A stretch of 62,977 nucleotides of DNA from Paludibacteraceae bacterium (GTDB lineage Bacteria; Bacteroidota; Bacteroidia; Bacteroidales; Paludibacteraceae): positions 1 to 62,977 of the forward strand of contig JAFYWK010000018.1 in the NCBI GenBank assembly GCA_017558065.1, given 5' to 3'. Positions 24,875-32,734 of the stretch are shown here, piece after piece. The translations under genes were made by a program, and so were the position numbers. Under the pieces are notes generated by a model. The model searched no databases and was not told the origin of the DNA. It saw nothing but the letters and a program-made list of their open reading frames with translations. Each line of letters begins with the position of its first letter. Position 1 is the stretch's first letter.

Positions 24875-25807
24875 TTTGCTCATTATAGTCAACACTATGG
24901 GCATGTGGTCAGAATAACCGCCATGATACCTAAAGCCTACAAACGTACGTTTCGGCTGATAATCCAAGTATTTATTATCCTCTTCCAACAACCATTCGGG
25001 CGAATAGATTTGCACAGAAACCCTGTCTTTTAATTCCTTTGACACATAATACTGATCCAGACATGACCACACCCCTTGATATTTGTGCGTACCCTGCCCC
25101 ACTTGCTCCAGAACTATCATCTGATTACTCATACCATTAAGGTCGTTCTTTGCCTCACTATTCATATCCCCCATAACTACAATATTCGCTTGGGGCTGCT
25201 GATGCAAAATACTATCTATCTGCTGTTGAATTACCTGCTTCGCTTTCAGGCGCTTCCATTCCGTGGCTGCCCCGCCGCCCAAACGAGAAGGCAAATGGCA
25301 AACCATCGCATACATCGTATCACTCTCGTGCAACAACGCCTTAACATACAAAATATCCCGCGTATTATCTTCATTTAAGTCCACACACAAAGGCCTGCTA
25401 TCCAGCACCTTTACTTTTGTACTATCATACAGCAACGCCACATCTATCCCCCTTTCATCCTCACTCTCATAATGCACATAATGATAATGAAAACGCTTCA
25501 GCCGATAGCATAAATCACGCAAACAGCGAGCGTTCTCCACTTCGCACAAGCCAACCAAGGCAGCGCTCTCCCAACCCGAGATATTCACCACCACCTGCGC
25601 TATCCTATCCAACTTTGTTTGATACTTGTGATACGTCCAATGATGATCACCATCGGGCAGAAACGAGTAATCGTTTTTCAACGTGTCATGCTGACAATCA
25701 AACAGATTCTCCACATTATAAGAGATAATTGTCAGCGGCTCTTGAGCCACAAGAAATCCACACTCAACACCCAACAGCACCATCAATATCAAGCGTGGAA
25801 ACGTCAT
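24872..25807 (-). CDS. Secreted endonuclease/exonuclease/phosphatase family protein
   Basis: 311 residues with a signal peptide (MTFPRLILMVLLGVECGFLVAQ would be cut near residue 21). EEP-fold motifs are visible: ISYNVENLFDC, GLCEVENARCL (metal-binding Glu), ERGIDVALLYDS, ANIVVMGDMNSEAKND (Asp and Asn) and the terminal YSDHMPIVLT (His). Such proteins hydrolyse nucleic-acid or phosphate esters outside the cytoplasm. It lies 9 bp after sufS. Confidence 0.85.
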   Translation of the reverse strand: MTFPRLILMVLLGVECGFLVAQEPLTIISYNVENLFDCQHDTLKNDYSFLPDGDHHWTYHKYQTKLDRIAQVVVNISGWESAALVGLCEVENARCLRDLCYRLKRFHYHYVHYESEDERGIDVALLYDSTKVKVLDSRPLCVDLNEDNTRDILYVKALLHESDTMYAMVCHLPSRLGGGAATEWKRLKAKQVIQQQIDSILHQQPQANIVVMGDMNSEAKNDLNGMSNQMIVLEQVGQGTHKYQGVWSCLDQYYVSKELKDRVSVQIYSPEWLLEEDNKYLDYQPKRTFVGFRYHGGYSDHMPIVLTIMSK

Positions 25808-25816
25808 AATTCTTAA

Positions 25817-27034
25817 TTATTGAAGCATCATAATCGCCTTTCTCAAAGCAGCAATGAAGGTGTCAATATCCTCTTTCGTATTGTACATCGCCACCGACGC
25901 ACGCACCGTACCTGGCACCTGCAAATGGTCAATCAGCGGCTCCGCACAATGATGTCCCGTGCGCACAGCTACACCCTGACGATCCAGCAACACACCCACA
26001 TCAAACGGATGAATCAGCACCCCATCCTCACGATATACATTAAACGACACCGCTCCTGCTTTCTCTCGTCCCGCAGCGTATATCCTTACGTTTGGCAATA
26101 ACGCCAGTTGCTCTTCTAAATACACAGCCAGTTCGTGCTCATATTTTGCAATTGCCTCTAATCCAACCGATTGCACATAATCAATCGCCTTGCCAAAAGC
26201 ATAACTGCCTACATAGTTCGGCGTACCCGCCTCAAACTTATACGGCAGCACATTGTAGGTCGTTTTCTCAAAGCTCACATGCTCAATCATCTCTCCCCCA
26301 CCCTCTGCTGGAGGCAGTTTATCAAGCCACTCTTTCTTGCCATACAGCACACCCAAGCCCGTCGGACCATACATCTTGTGCGCACTCATCACCAAGAAAT
26401 CGCAGTCCATCTCCTGCACATCTACCGCCAAATGGGGCACCGACTGCGCACCATCTACACACACGGCCACACCCCTCGCATGAGCCAAACGAATGATCTC
26501 CTCCACAGGATTCACTATCCCCAACACATTGCTCACCTGCGCCACCGACACCAATCGTGTCTTCTCGCTCAACAATCCCTCAAATGCCTCTATATCAAGC
26601 GATAAGTCCTCGCGCAATGGGATTACTTTCAGCACCGCTCCTTTGCGCTCACACAGCATTTGCCATGGCACGATATTCGAGTGGTGCTCCAATTGACTAA
26701 CAATAATCTCATCGCCCGCTTTCACCATCGCATCGCCAAAACTACGTGCCAACATGTTGATACTATCCGTTGTGCCCTTCGTGAAGATTATCTCCTCTTC
26801 CGACTGCGTATGAAGCAATCCCGCCACTTTCTTGCGTGCCTCCTCATGCTTCTGCGTTGCCACTTGGCTCAAATGGTGCACCCCGCGATGCACGTTCGCA
26901 TTCCACTTTCCATACGCCTCTGCTATCGCATCTATCACTACCTGCGGCTTCTGCGTAGTCGCAGCATTATCCAGATACACCAACGCTCGTCCGTGTACCT
27001 TTTCATTCAATATCGGAAAATCTTCTCTTCTCAT
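25817..27034 (-). CDS. sufS: SufS-type cysteine desulfurase
   Basis: 405 residues. It takes sulfur from cysteine for Fe-S cluster assembly. YLDNAATTQKP opens the PLP fold; the PLP Lys is in DFLVMSAHKMYGPTG near residue 227, His in SQLEHHSNIVPW, and the catalytic Cys in RTGHHCAEPL near residue 362. It is class II (SufS-type). The rest of the suf operon is not next to it; instead it follows gldB with a 4-bp ATGA overlap. Confidence 0.93.
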   Translation of the reverse strand: MRREDFPILNEKVHGRALVYLDNAATTQKPQVVIDAIAEAYGKWNANVHRGVHHLSQVATQKHEEARKKVAGLLHTQSEEEIIFTKGTTDSINMLARSFGDAMVKAGDEIIVSQLEHHSNIVPWQMLCERKGAVLKVIPLREDLSLDIEAFEGLLSEKTRLVSVAQVSNVLGIVNPVEEIIRLAHARGVAVCVDGAQSVPHLAVDVQEMDCDFLVMSAHKMYGPTGLGVLYGKKEWLDKLPPAEGGGEMIEHVSFEKTTYNVLPYKFEAGTPNYVGSYAFGKAIDYVQSVGLEAIAKYEHELAVYLEEQLALLPNVRIYAAGREKAGAVSFNVYREDGVLIHPFDVGVLLDRQGVAVRTGHHCAEPLIDHLQVPGTVRASVAMYNTKEDIDTFIAALRKAIMMLQ

Positions 27035-28032
27035 GGCTTATAAAAACTCTGTTCTAATATCTTTTGTGCATCGCCTTCACGAATCAAATCATAAATAGTA
27101 ATATCCTGATTATGTCGCATATAACTATCCACTATACGCCAGCCAACCCACAATCCCAACCTTCCGGGCGAGTCTTGTGTCACTTCTGCTGTAAAAGGAC
27201 CTTCGTTCATATACGAACTCAGCACGCTGGATTCTGTCTTAAACAAATCCCGCTTCTCCATAATCCGATTCCAAATGGCTCTCTCATAGTGTTCGCACCA
27301 TGCCCATTGTTCTTCTGTGTAACCTATCACCTGCCATGCGGGCGCTTCGGGCAGCAATTGGCTCAGCAAAAATAACTGTTTCCCCCTGAAGATCATTTGT
27401 TCTAACAATCTGTTATACTTACTGTTATACGCAATATGATATGCCAAATACATACTCATCACATCGCGCACCACATATTCTTTTTGCATCGTAGGTCGCT
27501 GGTAGTCATACACCACATTATTATAGTACGGATAATCACCACCCAAATACATATCCACACCCACGCCCAACATATCTTCGTAGTAAATCACAGTGGAATT
27601 GAAGCCCGACACAAACAAATACACCGTGGGTATCTCCCACTCGGGATAAAGGTAATGCAAGCGCGAAAAGCCCATATTCAATGCCTCTTGCAAACTATCC
27701 ACTTTCGCAAACTTCTCTTTTGCCAATGCGTTCGTCTGCGCAAATCCCATCACCGTATCAGTCAAAAAATCGGCATATAGTGCACACAGATATGCCGTAT
27801 CTTCGCTCGGAAGTCCCAAGACTCCCTCTACAAACATCGGCATAAACGCCTCATAATCAGCATACAGCTTCTCTATATCCTGCCGCACGCTATCCGTACG
27901 CACTGCCAATTGTGCGCTATCAAACCGCACAATCTCCACTTCCACCGCCTCAATATCCTTTGGGATATATTGATACCTATTCCCACACCCGCACATCACT
28001 AGCGCCAACAATATATATACGTACTTCTTCAT
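27031..28032 (-). CDS. gldB: GldB-like lipoprotein
   Basis: 333 residues. The lipoprotein signal MKKYVYILLALVMCGC ends in Cys16. The body matches the GldB family of Bacteroidota: EVEIVRFDSAQLAV, then VYLFVSGFNSTVIYYEDMLGVGVDMYLG, and RLGLWVGWRIVDSYM near the end. GldB is required for gliding in Flavobacterium, but homologues occur in non-motile Bacteroidales with unknown function. The stop overlaps the sufS start by 4 bp. Confidence 0.75.
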   Translation of the reverse strand: MKKYVYILLALVMCGCGNRYQYIPKDIEAVEVEIVRFDSAQLAVRTDSVRQDIEKLYADYEAFMPMFVEGVLGLPSEDTAYLCALYADFLTDTVMGFAQTNALAKEKFAKVDSLQEALNMGFSRLHYLYPEWEIPTVYLFVSGFNSTVIYYEDMLGVGVDMYLGGDYPYYNNVVYDYQRPTMQKEYVVRDVMSMYLAYHIAYNSKYNRLLEQMIFRGKQLFLLSQLLPEAPAWQVIGYTEEQWAWCEHYERAIWNRIMEKRDLFKTESSVLSSYMNEGPFTAEVTQDSPGRLGLWVGWRIVDSYMRHNQDITIYDLIREGDAQKILEQSFYKP

Positions 28033-28048
28033 ACTCTCTTTTTTTTAC

Positions 28049-28082
28049 TTCTCCCCTTTTAGGGAGAGGTTGGGAGGGGGCT
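28049..28082. repeat. CTCCCC/GGGAGAGG hairpin repeat between lolD and gldB
   Basis: TCTCCCCTTTTAGGGAGA forms a hairpin, followed by GGTTGGGAGGGGG. Similar pyrimidine/purine-rich hairpin sequences are common between genes in Bacteroidota. Confidence 0.6.
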
Positions 28083-28084
28083 TG

Positions 28085-28735
28085 TTAATCTACTACCCCA
28101 TCCCTCATCTCAATCACTCGATCACTTATCTCCGCCAATTCCTTATCGTGCGTCACAATGATAATCGTCTGTCCATACTGCTCACGCATCTGTAATAGCA
28201 ACTTATGCAACTCCTTTTTGTTGCTCTCATCCAGACTTCCGCTTGGCTCATCTGCCAAGATCACATCAGGCGACATCATCATCGCCCTCGCGGCTGCCAC
28301 ACGTTGCTTTTCGCCACCAGACAACTCATTAGGCTTATGCGTAAGTCGCTCAGCCATACCCAGTTCTGTCAGTAATTGCACCGCACGCTGCTCCGCCTCT
28401 TTCTCGCTCATGCGAGCAATCATCGCAGGCATCATCACGTTCTCCAGCGCATTGAACTCAGGCAACAACTGATGAAACTGAAAGATAAATCCAATATGTC
28501 GATTGCGAAAATCCGCCAACTCTTTCTCCTTCAACGCAAATACATCCACCCCATCAATCACCACGCTACCCGAGTCTGGCTTATCCAGCGTACCAATAAT
28601 CTGAAGCAAGGTCGTCTTGCCTGCTCCACTCTTACCAATAATACTCACAATCTCGCCCTTCTTCACGGCAAGATTTACCCCCTTCAGCACCTCCAACGTG
28701 CCAAACGACTTGTGTATATTCTTTACTTCAATCAT
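28085..28735 (-). CDS. lolD: ABC transporter ATPase, LolD-like
   Basis: 216 residues. It has Walker [14 protein letters not shown], signature [15 protein letters not shown], Walker [14 protein letters not shown] and the switch His [10 protein letters not shown]. The size and [17 protein letters not shown] region place it in the LolD/MacB group, which drives lipoprotein release or substrate export across the inner membrane. No permease gene is adjacent, so the partner must be elsewhere. It starts 9 bp after the S41 protease stop. Confidence 0.8.
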   Translation of the reverse strand: MIEVKNIHKSFGTLEVLKGVNLAVKKGEIVSIIGKSGAGKTTLLQIIGTLDKPDSGSVVIDGVDVFALKEKELADFRNRHIGFIFQFHQLLPEFNALENVMMPAMIARMSEKEAEQRAVQLLTELGMAERLTHKPNELSGGEKQRVAAARAMMMSPDVILADEPSGSLDESNKKELHKLLLQMREQYGQTIIIVTHDKELAEISDRVIEMRDGVVD

Positions 28736-28743
28736 GCTTTTAT

Positions 28744-29769
28744 TTATTTTTTATATGCCGAATATATCAAATCCACCGCCTCTTCTATCAAATCATCCTT
28801 ATCCTCAGAGTGCTGATTCACAAGCAGATGCGGCCTTATTCCGCTTTCAATACTCTGCATCTCTCTGTCGTACATCTTCACGCTCGAGAAGCGCACCAGC
28901 CAGCCGTTAGGCAGTTCATAACTCATCGGCATACCGCCTCCTCCCCCACTCTTTCCGCCCAGTACCAGGCAGTTATCCGCATAGCGCATGATACTCACAA
29001 AGAAGTTCGCCGCAGAATAACTATGCCTATTGCACAGCACCACCACAGGCCGCATCCAATTGCCTTTACTATCCTCCATCTTCATCTCCTCTACCTCCGA
29101 AAAATCCTCATGTCCCCTACCCGACTTATGTTGCCAATAACCCACTATCGTATCCTTCGAGAAGAATGGCGCCGCCAACAGATAGGCATTTTCCATGCTG
29201 CCGCCACCGTTATTCCTTACATCCAACACAATTCCCTTACAATCAGCAAAATAGTTCATTACCATCAGCCAGTTCAGATACGAAAATCCATCCGAGAACG
29301 AACCATAATACACATACCCAATACTATCGCCATCTATCCTGTTGTAATTCAGTCCCCCTGCTCGGCGATAGTCCTTCAAATAGTATTTCGTCAGTATCTC
29401 CGAATCAAAGTTCTCAGGATATCCCTCATACCACGATCTACAAACCGACACATCAAACGACGAATATAGATTCACATGCCCGTCCTCCAACGTATTCAAC
29501 ATCTCCTCCAGCAAGTCAAACATCCGATAATTATCCTCAAACGCCACCAACTGCATCGTATCAAACTGCGGTTGATACACCGCATACACCGAATCCCAAT
29601 CCACCTTCTTATCATCAAACAAGCAGTATTTCTCATCAATAATCTGCCACAACGCCTCAAAGTTCTCCAACGGTGTATTCTTGTGATTATCAAACTCATG
29701 CGTACAACCAACCCCGCCAATCAACATCAGCACCCCTATCGCAATATGTCTTAATTTTATAATCACCAC
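28744..29769 (-). CDS. S41 family peptidase lipoprotein
   Basis: 341 residues from a GTG start at 29769. The signal peptide [15 protein letters not shown] has a lipobox Cys. The C-terminal processing-peptidase domain follows: the core [20 protein letters not shown], catalytic Ser in [16 protein letters not shown], and [18 protein letters not shown]. There is no PDZ domain between the N-terminal helical region and the catalytic core. It probably cleaves envelope proteins. The start codon lies inside the first unit of a 10-bp repeat array. Confidence 0.83.
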   Translation of the reverse strand: MVIIKLRHIAIGVLMLIGGVGCTHEFDNHKNTPLENFEALWQIIDEKYCLFDDKKVDWDSVYAVYQPQFDTMQLVAFEDNYRMFDLLEEMLNTLEDGHVNLYSSFDVSVCRSWYEGYPENFDSEILTKYYLKDYRRAGGLNYNRIDGDSIGYVYYGSFSDGFSYLNWLMVMNYFADCKGIVLDVRNNGGGSMENAYLLAAPFFSKDTIVGYWQHKSGRGHEDFSEVEEMKMEDSKGNWMRPVVVLCNRHSYSAANFFVSIMRYADNCLVLGGKSGGGGGMPMSYELPNGWLVRFSSVKMYDREMQSIESGIRPHLLVNQHSEDKDDLIEEAVDLIYSAYKK

Positions 29770-29816
29770 TCTAAACCATTCTAAACCATTCTAAACAACT
29801 CTAAACCACTCTACTC
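29767..29816. repeat. 5 x 10-bp repeat in the S41 peptidase leader
   Basis: CACTCTAAAC, CATTCTAAAC, CATTCTAAAC, AACTCTAAAC, CACTCTACTC. It fills the gap between the S41 start and the stop of the next gene upstream. Confidence 0.88.
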
Positions 29817-29819
29817 CCC

Positions 29820-30632
29820 TCAAAACACCACCTTCGGCCGTGTTTTGTACTGCCACACACATCCCACAACCGCACTCACCATCTCGCGCGAGAACATCAT
29901 ACCTTTCTCGCCATATTCCAGATACTCATGCGCTATTCCCACGCGCCAAGTACTCCGTTTCAGTTGCATGTCGAAGGTCAGTTCGTGTTGCAGATGCCTG
30001 TGATTCCACATACCCGCACAACGAAAATCACCCAACACACCTTCGCCCATCTCATAATACGAATGCCAATAATCGGGTAGGTAGTCCATACCTATCACAT
30101 TCGCCCGCACCATATAGCGCAACCTATAACTGGTCTTTTTCGCGCGAAACGCCCATTCCAATCCGCCCATAGCGCACAAATTCACCGCCAAATCCATCGA
30201 ATAGGGCTTATTCACACTACTACCATGCATCTTCCCCGTCAAGTCCACATCCATGTATGGTCCCAATTTCACGCGCAGTCCATAATCTGTCCAATGCCAG
30301 TTGTAACATGCTCCCCAACCGCCGTGCAACCCTAACGAATAAATCAGATTCGTGTACATATGGTTGTACATCCAACCAAATCCCACGTCCATCTTCCCCA
30401 CATGCTCCCACTTCTTCGTGCTATCACACCGAAACTCTTGCCACCATTCATTGCTCAATCCCACCTGCTGTCCCGAATAGAGTAGGGGACTCAAATACTG
30501 ATCTTGCATCCACATACCTCCATATCGCACACTCAGCACATTCTCATGCTCCACACCCCAATCACTTGCCAATACAGCCGACTGACAACCAATCACTAAC
30601 AGCAATATGATAATGAGCAATTTATTTCGCAT
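29820..30632 (-). CDS. Secreted barrel-like protein (DUF3316-like)
   Basis: 270 residues. A signal peptide (MRNKLLIIILLLVIGCQSAVLA) is followed by aromatic, Gly-rich beta strands typical of an outer-membrane barrel (MDVGFGWMYNHMYTNLIYSLG, YDYGLRVKLGPYMDVDL-like strands, YRLRYMVRANVIGMDY, WRVGIAHEYLEYGEKG). It resembles the DUF3316 family of Bacteroidales; I hold this loosely. Function unknown. Its leader (30671-30730) carries TAATTTTtG repeats. Confidence 0.6.
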   Translation of the reverse strand: MRNKLLIIILLLVIGCQSAVLASDWGVEHENVLSVRYGGMWMQDQYLSPLLYSGQQVGLSNEWWQEFRCDSTKKWEHVGKMDVGFGWMYNHMYTNLIYSLGLHGGWGACYNWHWTDYGLRVKLGPYMDVDLTGKMHGSSVNKPYSMDLAVNLCAMGGLEWAFRAKKTSYRLRYMVRANVIGMDYLPDYWHSYYEMGEGVLGDFRCAGMWNHRHLQHELTFDMQLKRSTWRVGIAHEYLEYGEKGMMFSREMVSAVVGCVWQYKTRPKVVF

Positions 30633-30670
30633 CAGTCAAATAATTTTGAGTAATATACTACAATAAATTA

Positions 30671-30730
30671 TAATTTTTGGAGAGCAACTTAATTTTCGAT
30701 AATTTTTGGAATAATTTTGTGTAATTTTTG
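30671..30730. repeat. TAATTTT-box array left of tsaE
   Basis: TAATTTTTG at 30671, TAATTTTC at 30690, TAATTTTTG at 30700, TAATTTTG at 30712 and TAATTTTTG at 30722, spacings 19, 10, 12, 10. Confidence 0.75.
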
Positions 30731-30732
30731 TT

Positions 30733-31236
30733 TTATGGTTTTATAATTAATGTGCGATCCCCATTTTCTTCTACTGTGATTTGGACATTCACCGTATCCT
30801 CTGGCAGCAATGGCTCTATCATCTCTGCCCACTCAATAAAGCAGTAATTACCCGAGTACAAATACTCTTCCGTACCCATATCCATCGCCTCTCTCAAGTC
30901 CTTAATTCGGTAACAATCAAAGTGATATATCTCGCCTTTAAACTTTAAACCTTCAACTTTCAACTCATCAGGGTGGCGATTAGCGTTGACTTCGTACACA
31001 TTCACTATCGCGAACGTCGGACTATTCACCACATCTTCTGTCCCCATTGCCTCGCACAGGCATTTGATAAAGGTGGTCTTGCCAGCCCCCATCTTCCCGT
31101 CAAACGCAAACACGCGTGCCGCTCCGCACTTATCCAAAATATCCGTTGCAGCCACTTCCTCTCCTTGCTCATTCAGCAAGTAGATACCTTTCTCAGCATC
31201 CTTTTTTATCGTGTATTTCAAATTGTTTGCCATCAA
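30733..31236 (-). CDS. tsaE: tRNA threonylcarbamoyladenosine ATPase TsaE
   Basis: 167 residues. TsaE helps TsaB and TsaD form t6A37 in tRNA. Walker A is FDGKMGAGKTTFIK (about 46-59), followed by SPTFAIVNVYE, IYHFDCYRIKD and FIEWAEMIEPLLP. The segment between VNVYE and IYHFD is longer than usual by about a dozen residues (DELKVEGLKFKG), and this stretch is encoded by a 4 x 7 bp repeat. The leader is long and structured: promoter at 31423-31453, a 97-bp element and a TAATTTTG array. Confidence 0.92.
   Translation of the reverse strand: MMANNLKYTIKKDAEKGIYLLNEQGEEVAATDILDKCGAARVFAFDGKMGAGKTTFIKCLCEAMGTEDVVNSPTFAIVNVYEVNANRHPDELKVEGLKFKGEIYHFDCYRIKDLREAMDMGTEEYLYSGNYCFIEWAEMIEPLLPEDTVNVQITVEENGDRTLIIKP
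30937..30964. repeat. 4 x 7-bp repeat inside tsaE
   Basis: TTTAAAC, TTTAAAC, CTTCAAC, TTTCAAC on the plus strand, encoding part of ELKVEGLKFKG in TsaE at about residues 91-100. Confidence 0.88.
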
Positions 31237-31239
31237 TAA

Positions 31240-31307
31240 TAATTTTAGTTAATTTTGTATAATATTCTATAATTTTGGTTGTGTAAAAATTATTCCTTTA
31301 ATTTTTG
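31240..31307. repeat. TAATTTT-box array in the tsaE leader
   Basis: TAATTTTAG 31240, TAATTTTG 31250, TAATATTC 31260, TAATTTTGG 31270 (exact 10-bp steps) and TAATTTTTG 31299. It starts 4 bp before the tsaE ATG. Confidence 0.85.
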
Positions 31308-31310
31308 TTT

Positions 31311-31406
31311 TTGGTTGCAAGCGACGCGTCGCTCATCCAACCAAAACAAAAAATTCACCTTGAATTGACAATAATTGACATCAAAATTGACATCAATTGT
31401 CTTTAA
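31311..31406 (-). promoter_or_regulatory. 97-bp hairpin plus TTGAC-box element, copy 1 (tsaE leader)
   Basis: Plus-strand order: GGTTG, hairpin AGCGACGCGTCGCT (31320-31333), CAACC, A-rich spacer, then TTGAC at 31365, 31375 and 31387 and TTGTC at 31397, ending CTTTAATA. Copy 2 at 34471-34567 has the same order, the same 10-12-10 spacing, and compensating stem changes. It lies inside the predicted tsaE transcript. Confidence 0.75.
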
Positions 31407-31422
31407 TAAAATAATTTCGCTG

Positions 31423-31453
31423 CAAAATTACTAATTTTTTTTCAATTACACAA
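31423..31453 (-). promoter_or_regulatory. Promoter for tsaE
   Basis: Minus-strand TTG (31453-31451), 20 bp, TAATTTTG (31430-31423). The predicted leader is about 180 nt. It overlaps the last codons of the GNAT gene. Confidence 0.6.
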
Positions 31454-32009
31454 CTATTTCCGCTGCATACAGCTCATATTCCTCGTTGAATATCTCGATT
31501 ACCCTCTGATACGAAAATCCCAACTTCTGATATAGCTTTTTCGCTCTGTTCTCTGGTTCTACTGCCAACGTCACCACAGCTATCCCCAATTCTCTTGCCA
31601 TTTCTTTGGCTTTTTCTATCAAAGCCGTCCCCACGCCTTGATTCCTGTAGGGTAGGGACACCGCCAAACTGTCAATATAGAACTCTCCTGCTTTCGCTTC
31701 ATCCTCCATCTCGTCCCAACCCTTGCCAAAAGCCACATCAAACAACCCCTTCAGCTGCGGATACATCTTATCTCTCTGCTCACGGTAATATTCCCCATCT
31801 ACAGCAATCATCATCCCCGCTCTTATGCCATCCACTTCGGCAATCCAAGTATTCCTGTAACTATAATGCGTATCCTCTTGCGCACATACATCCTTCAGTA
31901 TCTTAATCCATTGATTATAAAGCGCTTCATCATTCAACAAAAACGCATGGTATATCCCCTCCGCGATATACGCCACATCTTCTATTGTTGCTCTTCTAAT
32001 CCTAATCAT
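31446..32009 (-). CDS. GNAT family N-acetyltransferase
   Basis: 187 residues from ATG 32009 (MIRIRRATIEDVAYIAEGIY). Motif A for acetyl-CoA is SLPYRNQGVGTALIEKAKEMA near 125-145, followed by TLAVEPENRAKKLYQKLGFSYQRV. Acetyl-CoA transfer to an amine is expected; the substrate is unknown. Promoter at 32065-32096. The gene is single, upstream of tsaE. Confidence 0.85.
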   Translation of the reverse strand: MIRIRRATIEDVAYIAEGIYHAFLLNDEALYNQWIKILKDVCAQEDTHYSYRNTWIAEVDGIRAGMMIAVDGEYYREQRDKMYPQLKGLFDVAFGKGWDEMEDEAKAGEFYIDSLAVSLPYRNQGVGTALIEKAKEMARELGIAVVTLAVEPENRAKKLYQKLGFSYQRVIEIFNEEYELYAAEIVV

Positions 32010-32064
32010 ATTTGCCCGTATTTTTGTTACCAAGAAATTGTTGTCGATTATTTTATTTCCCGCA

Positions 32065-32096
32065 CAAAATTACTACTTTTTCTTCACATATGCAAA
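32065..32096 (-). promoter_or_regulatory. Promoter for the GNAT gene
   Basis: Minus-strand TTTG (32096-32093), 20 bp, TAATTTTG (32072-32065). Confidence 0.7.
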
Positions 32097-32153
32097 TACA
32101 ATCAATTTTCTTCCCTATTTTCCGCTACTCTTCCGTTATCAATTACGTTACAT

Positions 32154-32221
32154 ATACGATAGATACACGATAGATATACGTTAGATATACGATAGATAAC
32201 ACTATTTATACCGTAGGTATA
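32154..32221. repeat. 4 x 11-bp repeat followed by a palindrome
   Basis: ATACGATAGAT, ACACGATAGAT, ATACGTTAGAT, ATACGATAGAT (32154-32197), then the hairpin TATACC-GTA-GGTATA (32207-32221). It lies upstream of the GNAT promoter. Between it and 32340 I see only a GCCCCAA/TTGGGGC hairpin (32267-32286). Confidence 0.85.
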
Positions 32222-32350
32222 GCATATAGATAACGCTTTACTACCTCTTTGTCCATTAGCCCCAAATCATATTGGGGCGCTTGCCTATCCGCCACCTGTT
32301 TTGCTTTTGCTAGTGGTCTGGCAAATATCCCTACCTTTACACTCTACACC

Positions 32351-32379
32351 AAAAAAATCGCCCTCCAAGGCGATTTTTC
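32351..32379. terminator. Bidirectional terminator-like hairpin
   Basis: AAAAATCGCC / GGCGATTTTT with loop CTCCAA. It would stop any transcript entering from either side and insulates the RNA locus that follows. Confidence 0.75.
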
Positions 32380-32410
32380 TTGCTCAATCCAAAATATTTC
32401 ACTACCTTTG
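32380..32410 (+). promoter_or_regulatory. Promoter for the structured RNA and orphan gene
   Basis: TTG at 32380-32382, 20 bp, TACCTTTG at 32403-32410. Predicted transcript start near 32417, more than 300 nt before the next ATG. Confidence 0.75.
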
Positions 32411-32416
32411 CAAACG

Positions 32417-32638
32417 ATTCGGTAAAGCGTTACCCATCACTACATATTTTAGTATAGCGTTATAAGCCAAAACTTGATTATCTGGAACTTCGACAACTTC
32501 AGAAATCATTATTAACTCAAGTACGGTTTATGCACGCTCGCGTTAACAGCGTGAGTTTTCCGTGCATAGATTTGAGTTAATAAGGTAGTCGAAGACCTCA
32601 GATAATCAAATTGAAGCGAACGAAAGTTCACGCTTTTT
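32417..32638 (+). ncRNA. Candidate structured RNA with rod-like fold and terminator
   Basis: Between the promoter and the orphan gene, 32474-32609 folds into one long rod. TTGATTATCTG (32474) pairs with CAGATAATCAA (32599), CTTCGAC (32488) with GTCGAAG (32588), TTATTAACTCAA (32509) with TTGAGTTAATAA (32572), TATGCACG (32529) with CGTGCATA (32561), and CTCGCG with a CGTGAG arm at the tip. A 14 x 4 nt asymmetric bubble sits in the middle. A terminator follows at 32613-32636 (AAGCG/CGCTT plus TTTTT, with GAAA at its tip). It may be an independent small RNA, a 6S-like rod, or an attenuating leader of the gene at 32735. Confidence 0.55.
32613..32638 (+). terminator. Terminator-like hairpin between structured RNA and orphan gene
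   Basis: AAGCG-AAC-GAAA-GTT-CA-CGCTT followed by TTTTTG; stem ends AAGCG/CGCTT with inner AAC/GTT. Nothing further of note is seen from 32639 to the ATG apart from an A-rich leader. Confidence 0.65.
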
Positions 32639-32734
32639 GTATGTATACACGAATAAAAATAACAAACTATAAATCAATAATTTAACGGAGTAAGCCGAAA
32701 ATCCGAAGAAGAGTAGGCAAAAAAACATACTACC

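Noticed and set aside
29767-29816. CRISPR-like array
   Set aside because: Units are 10 bp with no spacers, and there are no cas genes.
32469-32614. Integron attC site or IS terminal repeats
   Set aside because: The arms lack the paired RYYYAAC/GTTRRRY core boxes, no integrase or transposase is near, and a promoter and terminator flank the fold, which fits an RNA better.
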